Below are positions 38,610 through 50,901 of a stretch of DNA of 64,000 nucleotides, in pieces. A program made the position numbers and the translations under genes. The stretch covers positions 21,367,260-21,431,259 of the forward strand of contig NC_065530.1 in assembly GCF_020184175.1 (NCBI RefSeq), in the 5' to 3' direction. Below the pieces are notes generated by a model that made no database searches, was not told the DNA's origin, and saw only the letters and a program-made list of their open reading frames with translations. The stretch comes from Aphis gossypii (Eukaryota > Arthropoda > Insecta > Hemiptera > Aphididae). How positions within the stretch are numbered: position 1 is the first letter of the stretch; every line of letters starts with the position of its first letter.

Positions 38610-40640
38610 ACATCGGCCGGCGGTCTACCGGTCACGAGACGGTCACTTGGCGCGTTTTAATTATTTTCCGCTGGCCGATATGAGAAAGCGATTCGTTATA
38701 TCTCGAAACGTGTACCTATACCTATCGAGACGGATGATGATGAATCGCGTTTGATGTGACGACAGACGGACTCGAGTAACTGCAGGAGTATATATATATA
38801 CCTAATATAGGTACAGTGTACACGCCCTAAGCATCGTTATCGGTGGTGTTGGCGGGGTTTTCGGCGGGGGAGAGGGTTGCGTCCGTAGTTTTATCGTGGT
38901 GGACTTTCCGGTTTGATTAATTGCAGTGCTGCGCCCGCGTAACGACGGTACACTGCAAAAACGAGCGGTCGTGTTTCCCAGAAGGAAATATATACTCGAA
39001 CAAGTGGTTTTTTCCTGCCGGCCGCGAGTTTCCTGTACAGTCCGCGACCGCCACCGCCGCGAGGAATGATAATGTGCAACAGTTGGCGGGTGGGTAAAAC
39101 TGTCGGAACCGCCGTCCCGCGGAGCTATAACAACTGTAGCTACTGCTAACCGCCTCCACCGAGTGTTATTGTAATACCGTTAGGTACGCCGATCGATTCA
39201 CTGTCATTGAACCGTTTGCATAAATATAATAATATCACGAAGTCGTCGTCAATGGGGGGGGGGTTATGATATATAGGCTCGCGCGAAAATCCCTAAGTAT
39301 CGATGCTCGAAGAAGTGCGTTTGAACTCTCCCGACACGATATTTTAACGAACATAATATTAATTAAAATAAAATTTAACATTTTTTTCGAATTTGATTCA
39401 ATAGATTTGACACACGACATAACATAAAATATTCTCGTACCAAAACTTTTTGTTTAGGTACACTGCAAGAACAAATTGTAATAATAAATACCACGCGTGC
39501 AATTTCTATGAATCCTGTCGTTTAGCCGTTATGTGCAGCACGTAACATTTTCGAAAACGTCAAATATATTAATATGTCATATAAAAATAAAATAATAATA
39601 TTAATATCTTCTTTAAATTGACGCGATATGGCGCGTTGACGACGGTCTTGGTCACGTCGTGCACGAGTCGTTCATTATTTCGATCATTGTGTAGGCGATA
39701 AGGAGTAAGAACCGACTATATTTAAAAATTGATGAATAGTGTGAGTATAAAATTTGAACTGTCGGTGAATCGTATTGATATATTAGTCCTCGTGCTCCTG
39801 TCACCTATTATTGGCATCGGGTCACAGCTCCTGTGGTCTAATATAATTTGTTTTTATCAATGTACATCGCTTACTGTCAAATTTACTCGCGATCCGCGCC
39901 AAATAGATATACGTAGCTAGTATTAGATTCCGACCATGGCGTGCGACTTGTGTGAATTATTTCTGATCGTGTTTTGTACGCTGTTGTGACTTTAGTATTT
40001 TCAGCGGGAAATGCGCCGAACTCGCGACGACATCGGTTGTTATTAATTACGATTAAACGACTGTAGCATCGACGACGACAACGACGAGTGGCGGACGTAC
40101 AAGCAGGGGCGTGGTTATTTCGCGACGGAAAACTCCGTGTAATTAACAACCCCGACCAGGCTTGTTAATTCACATTACCGGAACAATCGCATAAAATGTA
40201 TACCTAACGATCGACGGTTAGCGACCGAGCAGCGCCGACCCGTTTTCACTTCCGCCACTTTAAGACGGAACACATAATTCCCGAGTTATATATTATTATG
40301 CGATTATAATTATGGCACACTTGTCTGTATCTGTATGTGTGTGTGCGTTGGGAATGGTCGCCACTGCGAGTGCGCTGCACACGAACATACGTCAAAAAAC
40401 CCATGTCTGAATACTACCCACCCGCAACGTCATTTTAACACCGTTCTTTCCGCGTTAATTCGCGGAAGTGCATTCGACTAGGTTGTAATAATAATAATTC
40501 ACTCGGCAATTCCGGAAGAAAGCTGCAGACGCGAACACCCTCCCCTTCCCCTTCTAACGTCGGTGCACCGTGTGCAGTGGTGCATAGTTAAACGAAATGC
40601 ATCGACTGCTATGTACACTGAACGATTAAAAATTTCGCTG
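38610..40640. promoter_or_regulatory. Large GC/CpG-rich intronic island
   Basis: About 2 kb of near-balanced composition rich in CpG (GCCGGCCGCGAG, CCGCCACCGCCGCGAGG, CGACGACGACAACGACG). It begins about 2.6 kb upstream of the nested gene's start codon and 10 kb before exon B. Several overlapping open frames (minus 38891-39159, 39235-39420, 39883-40149; plus 39729-39920) lack recognisable domains and look like composition artefacts. It could hold a promoter (alternative host promoter, distal promoter of the nested minus-strand gene, or a non-coding RNA) or an enhancer cluster. Confidence 0.35.
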
Positions 40641-43600
40641 CTAAGCTTCACGCTTTTACATGGTTTATATTATTAATGAAAATCTGCTTATAGTTGCAGA
40701 TCGACTATAGTATATAATATGATATAGTATTTAGATTAGCGATACATTCTTCAGCGAAAACCGCGTACCTATGCACAAACAACGATTTATAGTTAATATT
40801 ATTATTACGAGACAGCGTAGGAAATACTCATCCGTTACGTTATTAATATATTAAAGTTCCCGCGAATAGTTCAGAATTTATCCGTACTCAAGTAGTCTGG
40901 ACAATATGTCGATTAAACCGGCTATATTATATTTTATATATTTACCTAAGTTTTTCGTCTGAAATACATGTTTGTATTATGACTAATTAACAAATTACGT
41001 ATTCGAATGTTTGATTCCACGTGACTTCATAGCAATCGTATTTTAGGCCTTAAGAGTACGTGTCACCAAAACGTGAACGCATGCAACGGCCGAAAGAATG
41101 TTCTAACTGGCGACTGCTGGTTGCATTAAAACCATGGAAAATTTCAGTGTAAAGTTATCATCGATTGACGTTTTTACTATAAATATTATAACCATCACAC
41201 GGTTAGGTCAAAAAAGTATAAGTTATGAGTATGAGTTTATTAAGTGACATATTATGCTATATTTAATTTTTTTACAAAAAATAGAAACTAATACAATGAT
41301 ATTTATAACAACAGTTAGTGTGTATGACAAATATGAAAAATATATCTTAAGATTGTATTTAATTAATAGATTTTGGTGTCTTGATGTCCGATATTTATGT
41401 TTACGTAAAATTGGATAAATTTGTTACAATATAATAATGACTGTTATCATTACCAATCAACATTCTCTGGATTTTTCAAATTATTTTATTTACAATGATT
41501 TAGAGCTACCGTTTTAAAACTAAAGAGATAGTAGAAAAGTAAAATTTGATTTTCAATGAGTAATCAATTTAAAAATATAGATGTTAATTAAGTAATAAAA
41601 TAAATACCTATGATTTACAATGTGTATCATTTTAACAAGTTTATTCCCATAATTATAATTTTTAGTCTACTTTGATCTTTTACAATAGTAAGATATTAGT
41701 AAAATATTAATGTTAATATGTTAAATTGTTTATATTTATTTGATATTATCAGTGTTTAAAATTTGTTATGCTCATTAGAATAAATAATAATTTATAAATT
41801 CAATTTAATTTCCTAAAAATCGAATTTTAACAGCTGATTTTAGCATTTTCATCTAAAACTGATCTTTTTAATTTTAACTTTGTTAAATATATTTATACTT
41901 TCATATATAAACTTATATTCATCCATATAGTACGTATATTTACATTAAAAACAATATTAGCATAATATTAAGTTCATATTTAAACTCGAAATGAGACTAT
42001 ATTTTCAGTAGTAAAATACCATCTCTTTAACCCACTCATCCTACTAAGATAATGTTAAACATGATATTTCAAAGGTTCACATAATATTTCAAATGTAACT
42101 AAATATTTTTTAATTGAAAACCATTATAATATTTTCTTTTATAAAAGTGATCCTTTACTCAGAAAAAAAAATATTCAAATTTCATATTAAATAACTTTGT
42201 TTAATGGCCGACTTATAATTCCACATAAAAGTCTCTCACAACACGAGAAAAGTTATGATAATGTAGTTATAATTTCATATATTTTTAATTATTTATTGTT
42301 TTAATTTATACATTTTTAAGATTTACCTATTGCTTTTTAGTTAAAAGTGAATAAATAAATTTTGTTATTGATAAAGATACAATATTTGTTTATTGTTTTT
42401 TTATATTATCTAATTCTCTTACAATAAATAAAATAAGATATTAATTCAAGAAGTTGCAGAATTAAACAAAAAAAAAAAAATTGAAATTTTATTGTTGTAG
42501 ACTGGTACACTTAAATGAAATACGAACATGTATGTAACGTAAATTATTTAATATAATTTAAACTTAAAAATGATGTAAACGTTGTTTGATAACAGGTATA
42601 TTTATACTTTTTAAATTATATTTTAAAGAAAAATACATGAAACAAAGTTTTATATTTAATCAGCAAATTTTGATATTTAATAATTACAATTGATCATCTC
42701 AAAACAACAGCTTTAAAAATGACAACGTTGAATTGTTGATCAGAAGGTGTTATACTGTAAAATGTGTATCTGTTTCAAAATCCAAATTAAATTTATCAGT
42801 CCAATATCGCATATTATATAATCGTTTTTTCATGTCACTGACAATGTCACCCAGTTCATTATTATTCATTTAAACATTCATGGTTGTCAAACTGTGCTCT
42901 TAACGATACAGCTTAATGTATAAATAACTATTTTATACTTCATGATAAAAATATTTACGAATCAATCGATGCCATTACTCATATATATTAACATTATATG
43001 TATCATAAATATCTTTCAAATATTCAAATGATTTCTTTGATTTCTTATATTATCATTACATTAAAAATAATATTATGGTAATAAATACTATGGTCATTGT
43101 ATTTTTTTCTATTGTTAGAAAATAATAAAGGTACAGCGAGTTTTTGGAAATATATTTATAAAATCATTAGAATATGATTATCGATGTGTATGGGGCAAAT
43201 GGTCATTGTCGTTTATCATTTTGAAATATTTATACTCAAATAACACAAAAAAATATACGTCCATCAATGTTCATTTTTTTATTTATTTATTTATTTTTTT
43301 TTTTTGTGACAGATACTATTATAACATAATTATACTATATAGTATATAATATCAAAAATGTATTGAATTTTAAAATTTAGAAATTAATTTATTTCAACAA
43401 CATTGTCTAGGTACCTTAAGTTAATCGTAGTTTATATATACATATACTCGTACGTACATAAAGTATACAATTATACAATTAGTCATCTATTACAGTAGCA
43501 TAAATGGTCTTAGCTCCTAAGCATTGTTGTGTAAAGATCTTTTTAAAATTAACAGTCAACAATTTTATAAAAGTAAAGGAACAAAATCAAAAATTTAAAA

Positions 43601-44797
43601 AATATCATCGTGGTTTTTACACTATACAAAGTTTATTTTGATTATTTTTCATCAATCGCATAGATCCCTCCTGATTTATAAACTTTATTTATTATTTAAG
43701 ATTATTTTGGAACTAAAATCAAATTCTTGTAGATAAAATGTAGTGTGATGTAATTCAAGATTAAACGTATTTTATATACGCGCATTCAAAAAGAAATATG
43801 TACTTAATATAAGTAGTAAAAGTAAGTAGAACAAATAGTGAAATATGCAATAGAAACATCGGAAATTAATAATTGAGGATAGTTTTGAATATTGCTTTTT
43901 AAGTTAACAGTTAATATCTCGTGTTGAGTGTTCGAGAAATGTAAACGCTTATTAATTTTTCCAAAAGTTAAAAAAATGAAATACAATAATAATTAATTTC
44001 AGCCTTGAGAAAGTTTTATTTGTGTTAAAATACATCTATACCTCTAGGCGACTTTTTAGTATCAATGTATTACAAAAAAAAAGATTTATGTTACCTACCT
44101 GAATAATATAGAGTGCCTATATTGTTTTTATAAATTATAGAATATAGTCCTATCCAGTGTTATTCTTTATTTTAAAAATTTAAATTAAGTTAAATACACT
44201 ATTGTTTGAATAACATTTTTATCGTAACAATTTTCATTTATGTTAGGTTATAATTAAAATACCTACATAAATTATAAAACGGTTGGCTTATTTATTAAAA
44301 TAAATAAACAATAATCAAAAAAGTAAATATTTTAAATCGAATGTAAATTAACCATGAACTTATATTAATATTTAAAAATAAATGTTATTGCTGTAAATGG
44401 TTTATATTTATTTTTAATCAATTTATTATTTTCAGTAAACTATAAAAATTATATTATAATAGTGTGTAAAAATTGTTTTTAACGCTCTTATATATTTTAT
44501 AATTTTGTGATAAACGATTTTAAACATTATGACTCAAGTGTATTAAATTGGAATTATATAAACTAAAGTTACCATACAAAGTATATCTACATTATTCTAT
44601 TTTTAATAGATATTTAAAAACATTTAATAATCCTATAAATTATCTGCTGCATCAAAACTTGGTTAAGTACATAAGGTGTATTTATATGAGTCTACGAGTC
44701 ATTCCGAATAGTTTTTGACTTGAGTGGATGCATTATTGGTAACAGGATAGAGATACAGCGAGTGTGCGAAAATAATATGCCCTGAACGTAGACTTAA
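40641..44797 (+). other. Intronic AT-rich DNA
   Basis: No gene or mobile element is seen. Moderately CpG-containing sequence continues to about 41150, then the region becomes strongly AT-rich. Confidence 0.6.
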
Positions 44798-45102
44798 GGT
44801 CAGTTTAGCGTGAACTTAAGGAGTCTTCTATAGGAAAACGAAGGAGATACTACCGAACCTAACAGTAGCAGTGATAGAGGATCAACTGCTTTTGTTCGGG
44901 GCCAAATTAATTTAAAAAAATTTCTGGATTATTCACTTGAAGAAAACATTGACCTCGTACCCAACCATTGGCTGCCGTGAATCGTTTCAGATTGAATTGG
45001 ACAACAGACAAGCCTAATGGACACTTAAAAGTGGAAAAGCTTATCTACAACACACCACTCGTGACTTTCCGGAATCCTGTTGGTTCAGCATATCGCGTTT
45101 AA
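44798..45102 (+). pseudogene. Frameshifted coding relic, unrecognised protein
   Basis: One frame runs from 44798 with a TAG at 44831-44833, then stays open from 44834 to a TGA at 44978-44980. Its peptide is coding-like (Asp-Thr-Thr-Glu-Pro-Asn-Ser-Ser-Ser-Asp). It ends in Asp-Leu-Val-Pro-Asn-His-Trp-Leu-Pro. At 44977 a second frame takes over and continues for 41 sense codons to TAA at 45100-45102, including Phe-Arg-Leu-Asn-Trp-Thr-Thr-Asp-Lys-Pro and Lys-Val-Glu-Lys-Leu-Ile-Tyr. The clean hand-over between frames, with protein-like composition on both sides, points to a single old coding sequence broken by an indel. The Val-Pro-x-x-Trp-Leu word recalls the N-terminal part of some insect DUF4806-type proteins, but that is a weak resemblance from memory. 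It could derive from a gene duplicate or a transposon. Confidence 0.5.
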
Positions 45103-46399
45103 TTAAAACGTACATTTTCATAACTCGTTCAAATGTAAATTTATTTTCTAAGACGATGCACACCAATAAGTATTAACTATATTATAGGCACTGTAATTGT
45201 CACAGATATATGTGCAATGCTCGGTGACTGGATGTAAGACAATAAAAATGTATGATAACATATAAGTTAATTCAACGATTTCTTGGATCTATTTTATTCT
45301 TCTGCAAAGTGTATTGAAATCAAGTAAGTACCAATAAACTTTATAAATTTAATGCGTAACCGAAGCTTATTAAATTATCCAGTTATTTTTATTTTAAATG
45401 ATAATATTGTTCGTATTAATTATTATCAAATAACTCATGGCATTATTCATGCTAAACGTAAATTTTTATTCAAATAAACTTATTTTAATATTATTATAGC
45501 ATATAATAAGAGAGCAATTATCTCAAGGCTATATAATTTAATAAAGTTTATCCGGTGATATTATAGTCTCTACACTATTACCAAGTTCGTGGACAAATAA
45601 GGAAAATCGCCATTATACAGTAATTTACATTATTCTATTATTTTCCATTGTAACAGTTCAATTTTATCCGATTATAACAACCGTGAAGTAAATTAAATGG
45701 TCAAATATTTCATCATTGAACGGTAACATTAATTTATTTATTATCATACTAAAATCAGAATGTTATTATAATCAACTACACTCAAATGTTTGTATGTTTA
45801 ATATTATATTGAAAGAAATACTTTGCTATCTATATACTTACGGGTAATTAAATAAAACAGTAAATTTTATAATTGGGTGTGGTACGTAATATCAACAATA
45901 AAAATGTTAACAGTCGAAATATTGAAAAGTACGAAATATTAACAGTTTATAAAATTCCAATCATCGTTGTATTTTAAAAAAATTAAATTGTAGAAATTAT
46001 TGTTTTTTCATTAAAATAAATATAATTTAAATGTATAACTATAAAAATATGTATATTTAGAATTGTTTTATGATAGCAAAAAATAGTTATTGTTTAATCA
46101 TAATTCATAAATAGATAGTAAGGTATAAATATATAGATAGCCCTATAACCATATAAGTTTAAATATTTTTTTTACATAAATTCTGTAAAAATGTATACTC
46201 AAACACATACTAATAAGTATCTCTATTATCTCAATTTGATGTTCATACAACATACTCAACTATACAAAAACTTAATAGTCATGAACGCTATAAGTTACTC
46301 ACTAGAGAAAAATCTATATCATTCAAGTGTATTTATTGATATTTTATAAAGCTATGATAGGAGTACAAGGAGAAGCATGAATGCTTCTTTTATAAATTA
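45103..46399 (+). other. Intronic AT-rich DNA
   Basis: No gene is seen. A small perfect hairpin (GAAGCAT/ATGCTTC) lies at about 46372-46387, just before the retrotransposon relic. Confidence 0.55.
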
Positions 46400-47280
46400 A
46401 AAAAAGTGTTTTCATCCCATCTACTTCCTTGTTAAAAAATCCTACCTTTTTGATCGTCATTTCCTGGTTTGCATCGGTGACACATTTATTTTAATCGTCA
46501 ACATAGTGTCCTTCAAAGTGGTGTTTTTTATATAACCTTTAAAATATAACCAACCAAATACAGCCAACACACTGATCGCCGATTATGCGGATGACAAGGT
46601 AATTTTATCTATTCACTCGGACCCTACCCTAGCCATTCAAAATCTCCAATCCCATTTCATTCTCATGGAAAATTGGTTCTCTAACTAGAGATTTAAAATA
46701 AACAAATCTAAATTTATCAATACTACATTTACTCTTAGATTCGCTCTCTGTCTGGATATTTTTATAGACGTCACCTGAATTCCAAGTACTCCGAGTATTA
46801 AATATTTTGGCATAGCTCTTGATAAAAGGCTGACTTGAGCCCATTATATTAAGTCAAAAATATTAAACTTAAATTTGCAACTACACCTTCTATCATTAAT
46901 AATAAATATACACACATCAATATTAAAATTCTCATTTATAAATCTCTAACTAAAATCCATTTGAATACACTATGGCCTGTAACTCGTAATGCTAAAAGTC
47001 TAATACGCAAATAAAATACAAACCTTTCAAAACATCACACTGTATAAATCATTTAATTCCTCTTCATACGTTTCTAACCATTCTGATCTCAGAATTCCAC
47101 CAGTGCACACAGAAGTAAATTCATATTATAAACATTACTATTTATTTGATTACTATCTTATCCCAATCCACTTGTTAGACATTTTGATAGTTCCATCATT
47201 ACTAGTAGTTCTTTAAAACGGTTAAAACAAACATAGTGTCGAATCTACTTTAAATAATAATAATAATAATCAAAGGAAAG
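46400..47280 (+). mobile_element. Decayed Jockey-type non-LTR retrotransposon, reverse-transcriptase and C-terminal part
   Basis: From 46440 the plus frame reads Lys-Ser-Tyr-Leu-Phe-Asp-Arg-His-Phe and Ile-Gly-Asp-Thr. These match the part of Jockey-clade reverse transcriptase that precedes the catalytic site. The same frame reaches Leu-Ile-Ala-Asp-Tyr-Ala-Asp-Asp-Lys, with the YADD motif at 46584-46595. In-frame stops at 46533-46535 and 46686-46688 and later frameshifts show it is dead. Further downstream Ser-Ser-Tyr-Val-Ser-Asn at about 47061-47078 and a Ser/Leu/Lys-rich end correspond to the C-terminus of the ORF2 protein. An AAT microsatellite follows at about 47255-47271. The element lacks the endonuclease domain and is therefore 5' truncated; its exact 3' limit, possibly up to about 47470, is unclear. 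Confidence 0.82.
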
Positions 47281-50200
47281 TATCACTAATTGATGACTGC
47301 TTTCCTTAAACTTTTCACATTTTGTGTAAAATTTATTGTGAACTATTTTGTTAACTTGTTAACTATAGTTGATTCAATAATTTATAGATAGACATTCTTT
47401 AATCACATTTACTTATTGTGCGATTGTGCCCTAGGTATCAATTGTAAATCTAATTTAAAAAAATTTATATCTTAATAGATGATTATTTTTACCGCAAAAA
47501 AATGGTCACAATACATTTTAATGTGTTAATATTTACTTTGGTAATAATAAACATTGGTTTTTCGGTATTTCGTTTTTTCCGTTTTTTTCCCAATGGAAAT
47601 TTTAATTTTTGACGGTTAGCGTTCCGACCAGCTTCAATTATATTGTGCTTATTATTGTTCTACAAACTAATCAATGGTAATCATAATTAAAAACGTTATG
47701 TATTTAGTTATTAAACTTATTTTACTGAATTGTAAGTAGTCTTAGGGGAAATATTATAGGTATATACTTACAACATATATTACGCTAGTATGCCATAAGA
47801 CATATGTGTATAACTGATTAAAATATATATAACCCATAAAAATGAATTTTAAATAATTATTGTCGGGAATGCTATAGCATTATAATTTTATTAAACAGTA
47901 ATACTAATTTAAACAACTAAGTATAATTTAAGTCACAGTAAACAGACGAATGTCATATAGTAAGGAATTTTTATTTTTGATAGCTTTCATCGATAATACA
48001 TTTAGAATATCGTTTTAATTTCTTTCTATTTTCCAATAACGTCAACAAATTGATTTCAAGCCGGTCAGAATTATATTAAAACCCACCGACGAGAGACATT
48101 GACTTCCAGTAGAATTTCAATTGTTGAGAACGACAACAAATCTGTCAATATAATTACAATCACATGCAATGTTTAATATATATATATATATATATACACT
48201 ATACACACACACACACACATAGGTATATATATATATTATACAGAATGAACTACCTGGAGCAGTTTATTGGTACTAGACGATATAGACTTGAGTATTACAT
48301 TGTTGTATATAGTATGTATAAACTAACGGCCAGACAGTTATTTAAAAACTTATGGTGGTCCGTTGAAAATAAAATGAAGTTTATTGGTGGTAGTATGAAA
48401 AAGTATCTACCGATCGTTCTATACGTTGTATACGTATTGAGTATGAACCTCATATGTTTGAGACCAATTTATTTTTACATTATGATTTCAATGAATATAT
48501 TTTTATGTATTTAATCAGAAGATTACTAAAAAGACATTTTTTTTATCAAATAAATATTTAATATCTACATATATATATATAGTATATATTATTTGTATTA
48601 TAAACATATATTATGTTTATCCATTTCATCTATTTCTATACCTAATGAAATACGATATTTATATAATATTACCGAATACGTCGTATGAACAGTATATAAA
48701 AATTTAATAATAATGGACTGGAGTCCTACATAAGTACATAACCGAGTTCTATATAAATTAATTTGCTACAACAGGTTGAGTCCAATAAAAAAAAGTTCAA
48801 CGACTTCATCGATAACATGATTAACTTGAATTTTAAAATTGTTTTCTACCATACAATTGTTTTAATTTCAAAAACATATCTATACGATCCATTTATCCAT
48901 AGTGAACATTACAATATGCTTTTTGTAAATGAATTTATGTGGAGAATTGTTAAGAATAATGATCTCCTCTAATTTATCATTTTATTAATATTATGAAATT
49001 GTTTATTTATTTATTTACTTTATATATATATATATAATATATATACGTAGTATATAGTATATGTATATATACTTGAATATAATGATTGTCGAAGTTAAGA
49101 ATGAATGATTATAATTAAGACAAATCAAGTGATCTTTATCATATAATATGTCATGCCACAAATTGTGGGTATAATAGTTCTGAGGATAACATTTTTTTCC
49201 GAAAATTGGTACTTTTATACAAATTAAATTACAACTATACTTCTTATTTTATTTTAAGAAAATTACAACAATACATTTAAGTTATAATATCAAGAAAAAA
49301 TGTTGACCCAGAATAAATATTTAAAATAACCCATAATTTTTACAAACAGATTTTTTTTTATTATTTTCTTATTTTTAATAAAAATGTTTTTAAAAAAGTG
49401 GGAAATGGTTTTTTCCACTGGAGTCTTCGCTTCGTTAATAAAAGTAATTATCCAACATCCTTTTGCTCTTTTACTTCGCTATTAGTACCCGTGAACATAA
49501 TCAATTAAAAGATAGAGAAACATTTTTTTTGGTAGAGTATAGAAAAGGGAAGGTGTGCAAATTAAATTGCCGCAGGCAGGAGGTTTCTGCATAGCCTGTT
49601 ATAATAATATTAATAATAAAAAAAAAACAAAAAAAAAAAAACAGCAACATTTCAGCAAGAAACAAATTATCTCTAAGGTATACTTAAAATTAAATTTTAT
49701 TTATTACAAAGAGTTGTGCCTTTGTATAAGATTACAAGCATCTGGAAATTAAAAAAAATATATATTAATAAGCAAACACTTTTTGTGCACCCAAAATGAA
49801 CATCCTCTGGTATTTTTTTTACACGAGTTCAAAGAGTGTATAATAATATGGTAGATAATAATATTGATATTTTACATTTTTACTGTTTACGAAAATTAAA
49901 TGGTATAAATATAACAGATTTTTCAAAAATATGAAACATCGAAAAAATTAATTTTACTACCTAACATTGTTTCTAAAATCAGTAAATTGATAACTTAGGT
50001 ATGTCATATCTTCCTCTGCTTTTATAATAGGTACGTTGTTGTATTACAGTTAAGTTTTGAAGAGCCAATGGGATTTAGAATCCTTCTAATCCTAATATAA
50101 TACGAATGATATTATATTCAATACGTGCAATAAGGAATATATATATATATATATCGACAAAGTTTATATCGCATTGTTCGTATACATTATAATTGCAGTA

Positions 50201-50693
50201 CTTGCCCTGTAACGGTTTAGTTAAGAAAACGCTATTTATTTCATTACGTACCTAAAAACGGTCAATATATCGTTGTATGATTGGATATTATGTTTATCGA
50301 GAAAATTGATCAATTTTGACCATATTATTATATTTTTATATAAATATAATTTAATACATCATACGACATAATACAAAATTAATGTACTCAAAATAAGCAT
50401 CACCAACATTCTTTCGATGGAAAAAAAAAAACTACTTTTATTTTATTCTAAGTTGAATCGGATTATGTGATAACAAATTTGTTTCGACATCACTGATTCG
50501 TAATGCGATGTTACTCTCGAGTTTATCGAACTGGTAACGAGATTTTCGATAGTCTTCTTATTGTTCTAAATGCAACGTCAAGTTATTTTTTATAATATTA
50601 TTAGCTATCGTTATGTCGATTTAAAATACACACAGTATTAAAATTAGACAATAATTCGTTTCGTCTTGCAATGTAGTTTATGATGATTTACAG
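47281..50693 (+). other. Last part of the 30.3-kb intron; AT-rich
   Basis: The first ~190 bases may still be 3' untranslated sequence of the Jockey relic. TA and CA microsatellites lie at 48177-48196 and about 48203-48219. The frame at 48164-48514 starts inside these microsatellites and has no recognisable domain, so it is not called; nor is 48763-48972. The intron ends in TGATGATTTACAG before exon B. Confidence 0.6.
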
Positions 50694-50901
50694 GTCGCCT
50701 GGATTCACATCGATAGGAAGATGATACTCGCAGTGCACAAACATGTCATCGCTCGTATACCCAGATTCAGTATGGCTCACGATGGCCAGAAGACGTGGCT
50801 TCTAAACATCAACGGCGTTAGAGCATCAGACAAAGGCATTTACATGTGCCAAGTTAACACTGACCCAATGATCAGTCAAATCGGTTACCTGCAAGTGGTC
50901 G
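50694..50901 (+). CDS. DIP/lachesin-like gene, internal exon B (second half of Ig domain 1)
   Basis: The acceptor TTTACAG precedes 50694 and a strong GTGAGT donor follows at 50902. The exon begins in phase 0 and ends after the first base of a codon. It encodes 69 residues beginning Val-Ala-Trp, the C-strand tryptophan of the Ig fold. They continue through Val-Ile-Ala-Arg-Ile-Pro-Arg-Phe-Ser and Lys-Thr-Trp-Leu-Leu-Asn-Ile to Asp-Lys-Gly-Ile-Tyr-Met-Cys-Gln-Val-Asn-Thr-Asp-Pro-Met. This pairs the second disulphide cysteine with the one in exon A. The Tyr-Met-Cys-Gln-Val-Asn-Thr-x-Pro-Met signature and the ending Gly-Tyr-Leu-Gln-Val-Val are characteristic of DIP and lachesin Ig1. The exon sits 30.3 kb after exon A, unusually far for two halves of one domain. 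Confidence 0.95.

Noticed and set aside
38891..39159. Two overlapping minus-strand frames in the large island
   Set aside because: Composition-driven; the frames overlap each other and contain no recognisable motif.
46629..46844. 71-codon minus-strand frame
   Set aside because: It is the antisense shadow of the Jockey reverse-transcriptase relic on the plus strand.
48164..48514. 116-codon plus-strand frame
   Set aside because: It starts inside TA and CA microsatellites, and the rest is Ile/Tyr/Leu-rich without a recognisable domain.
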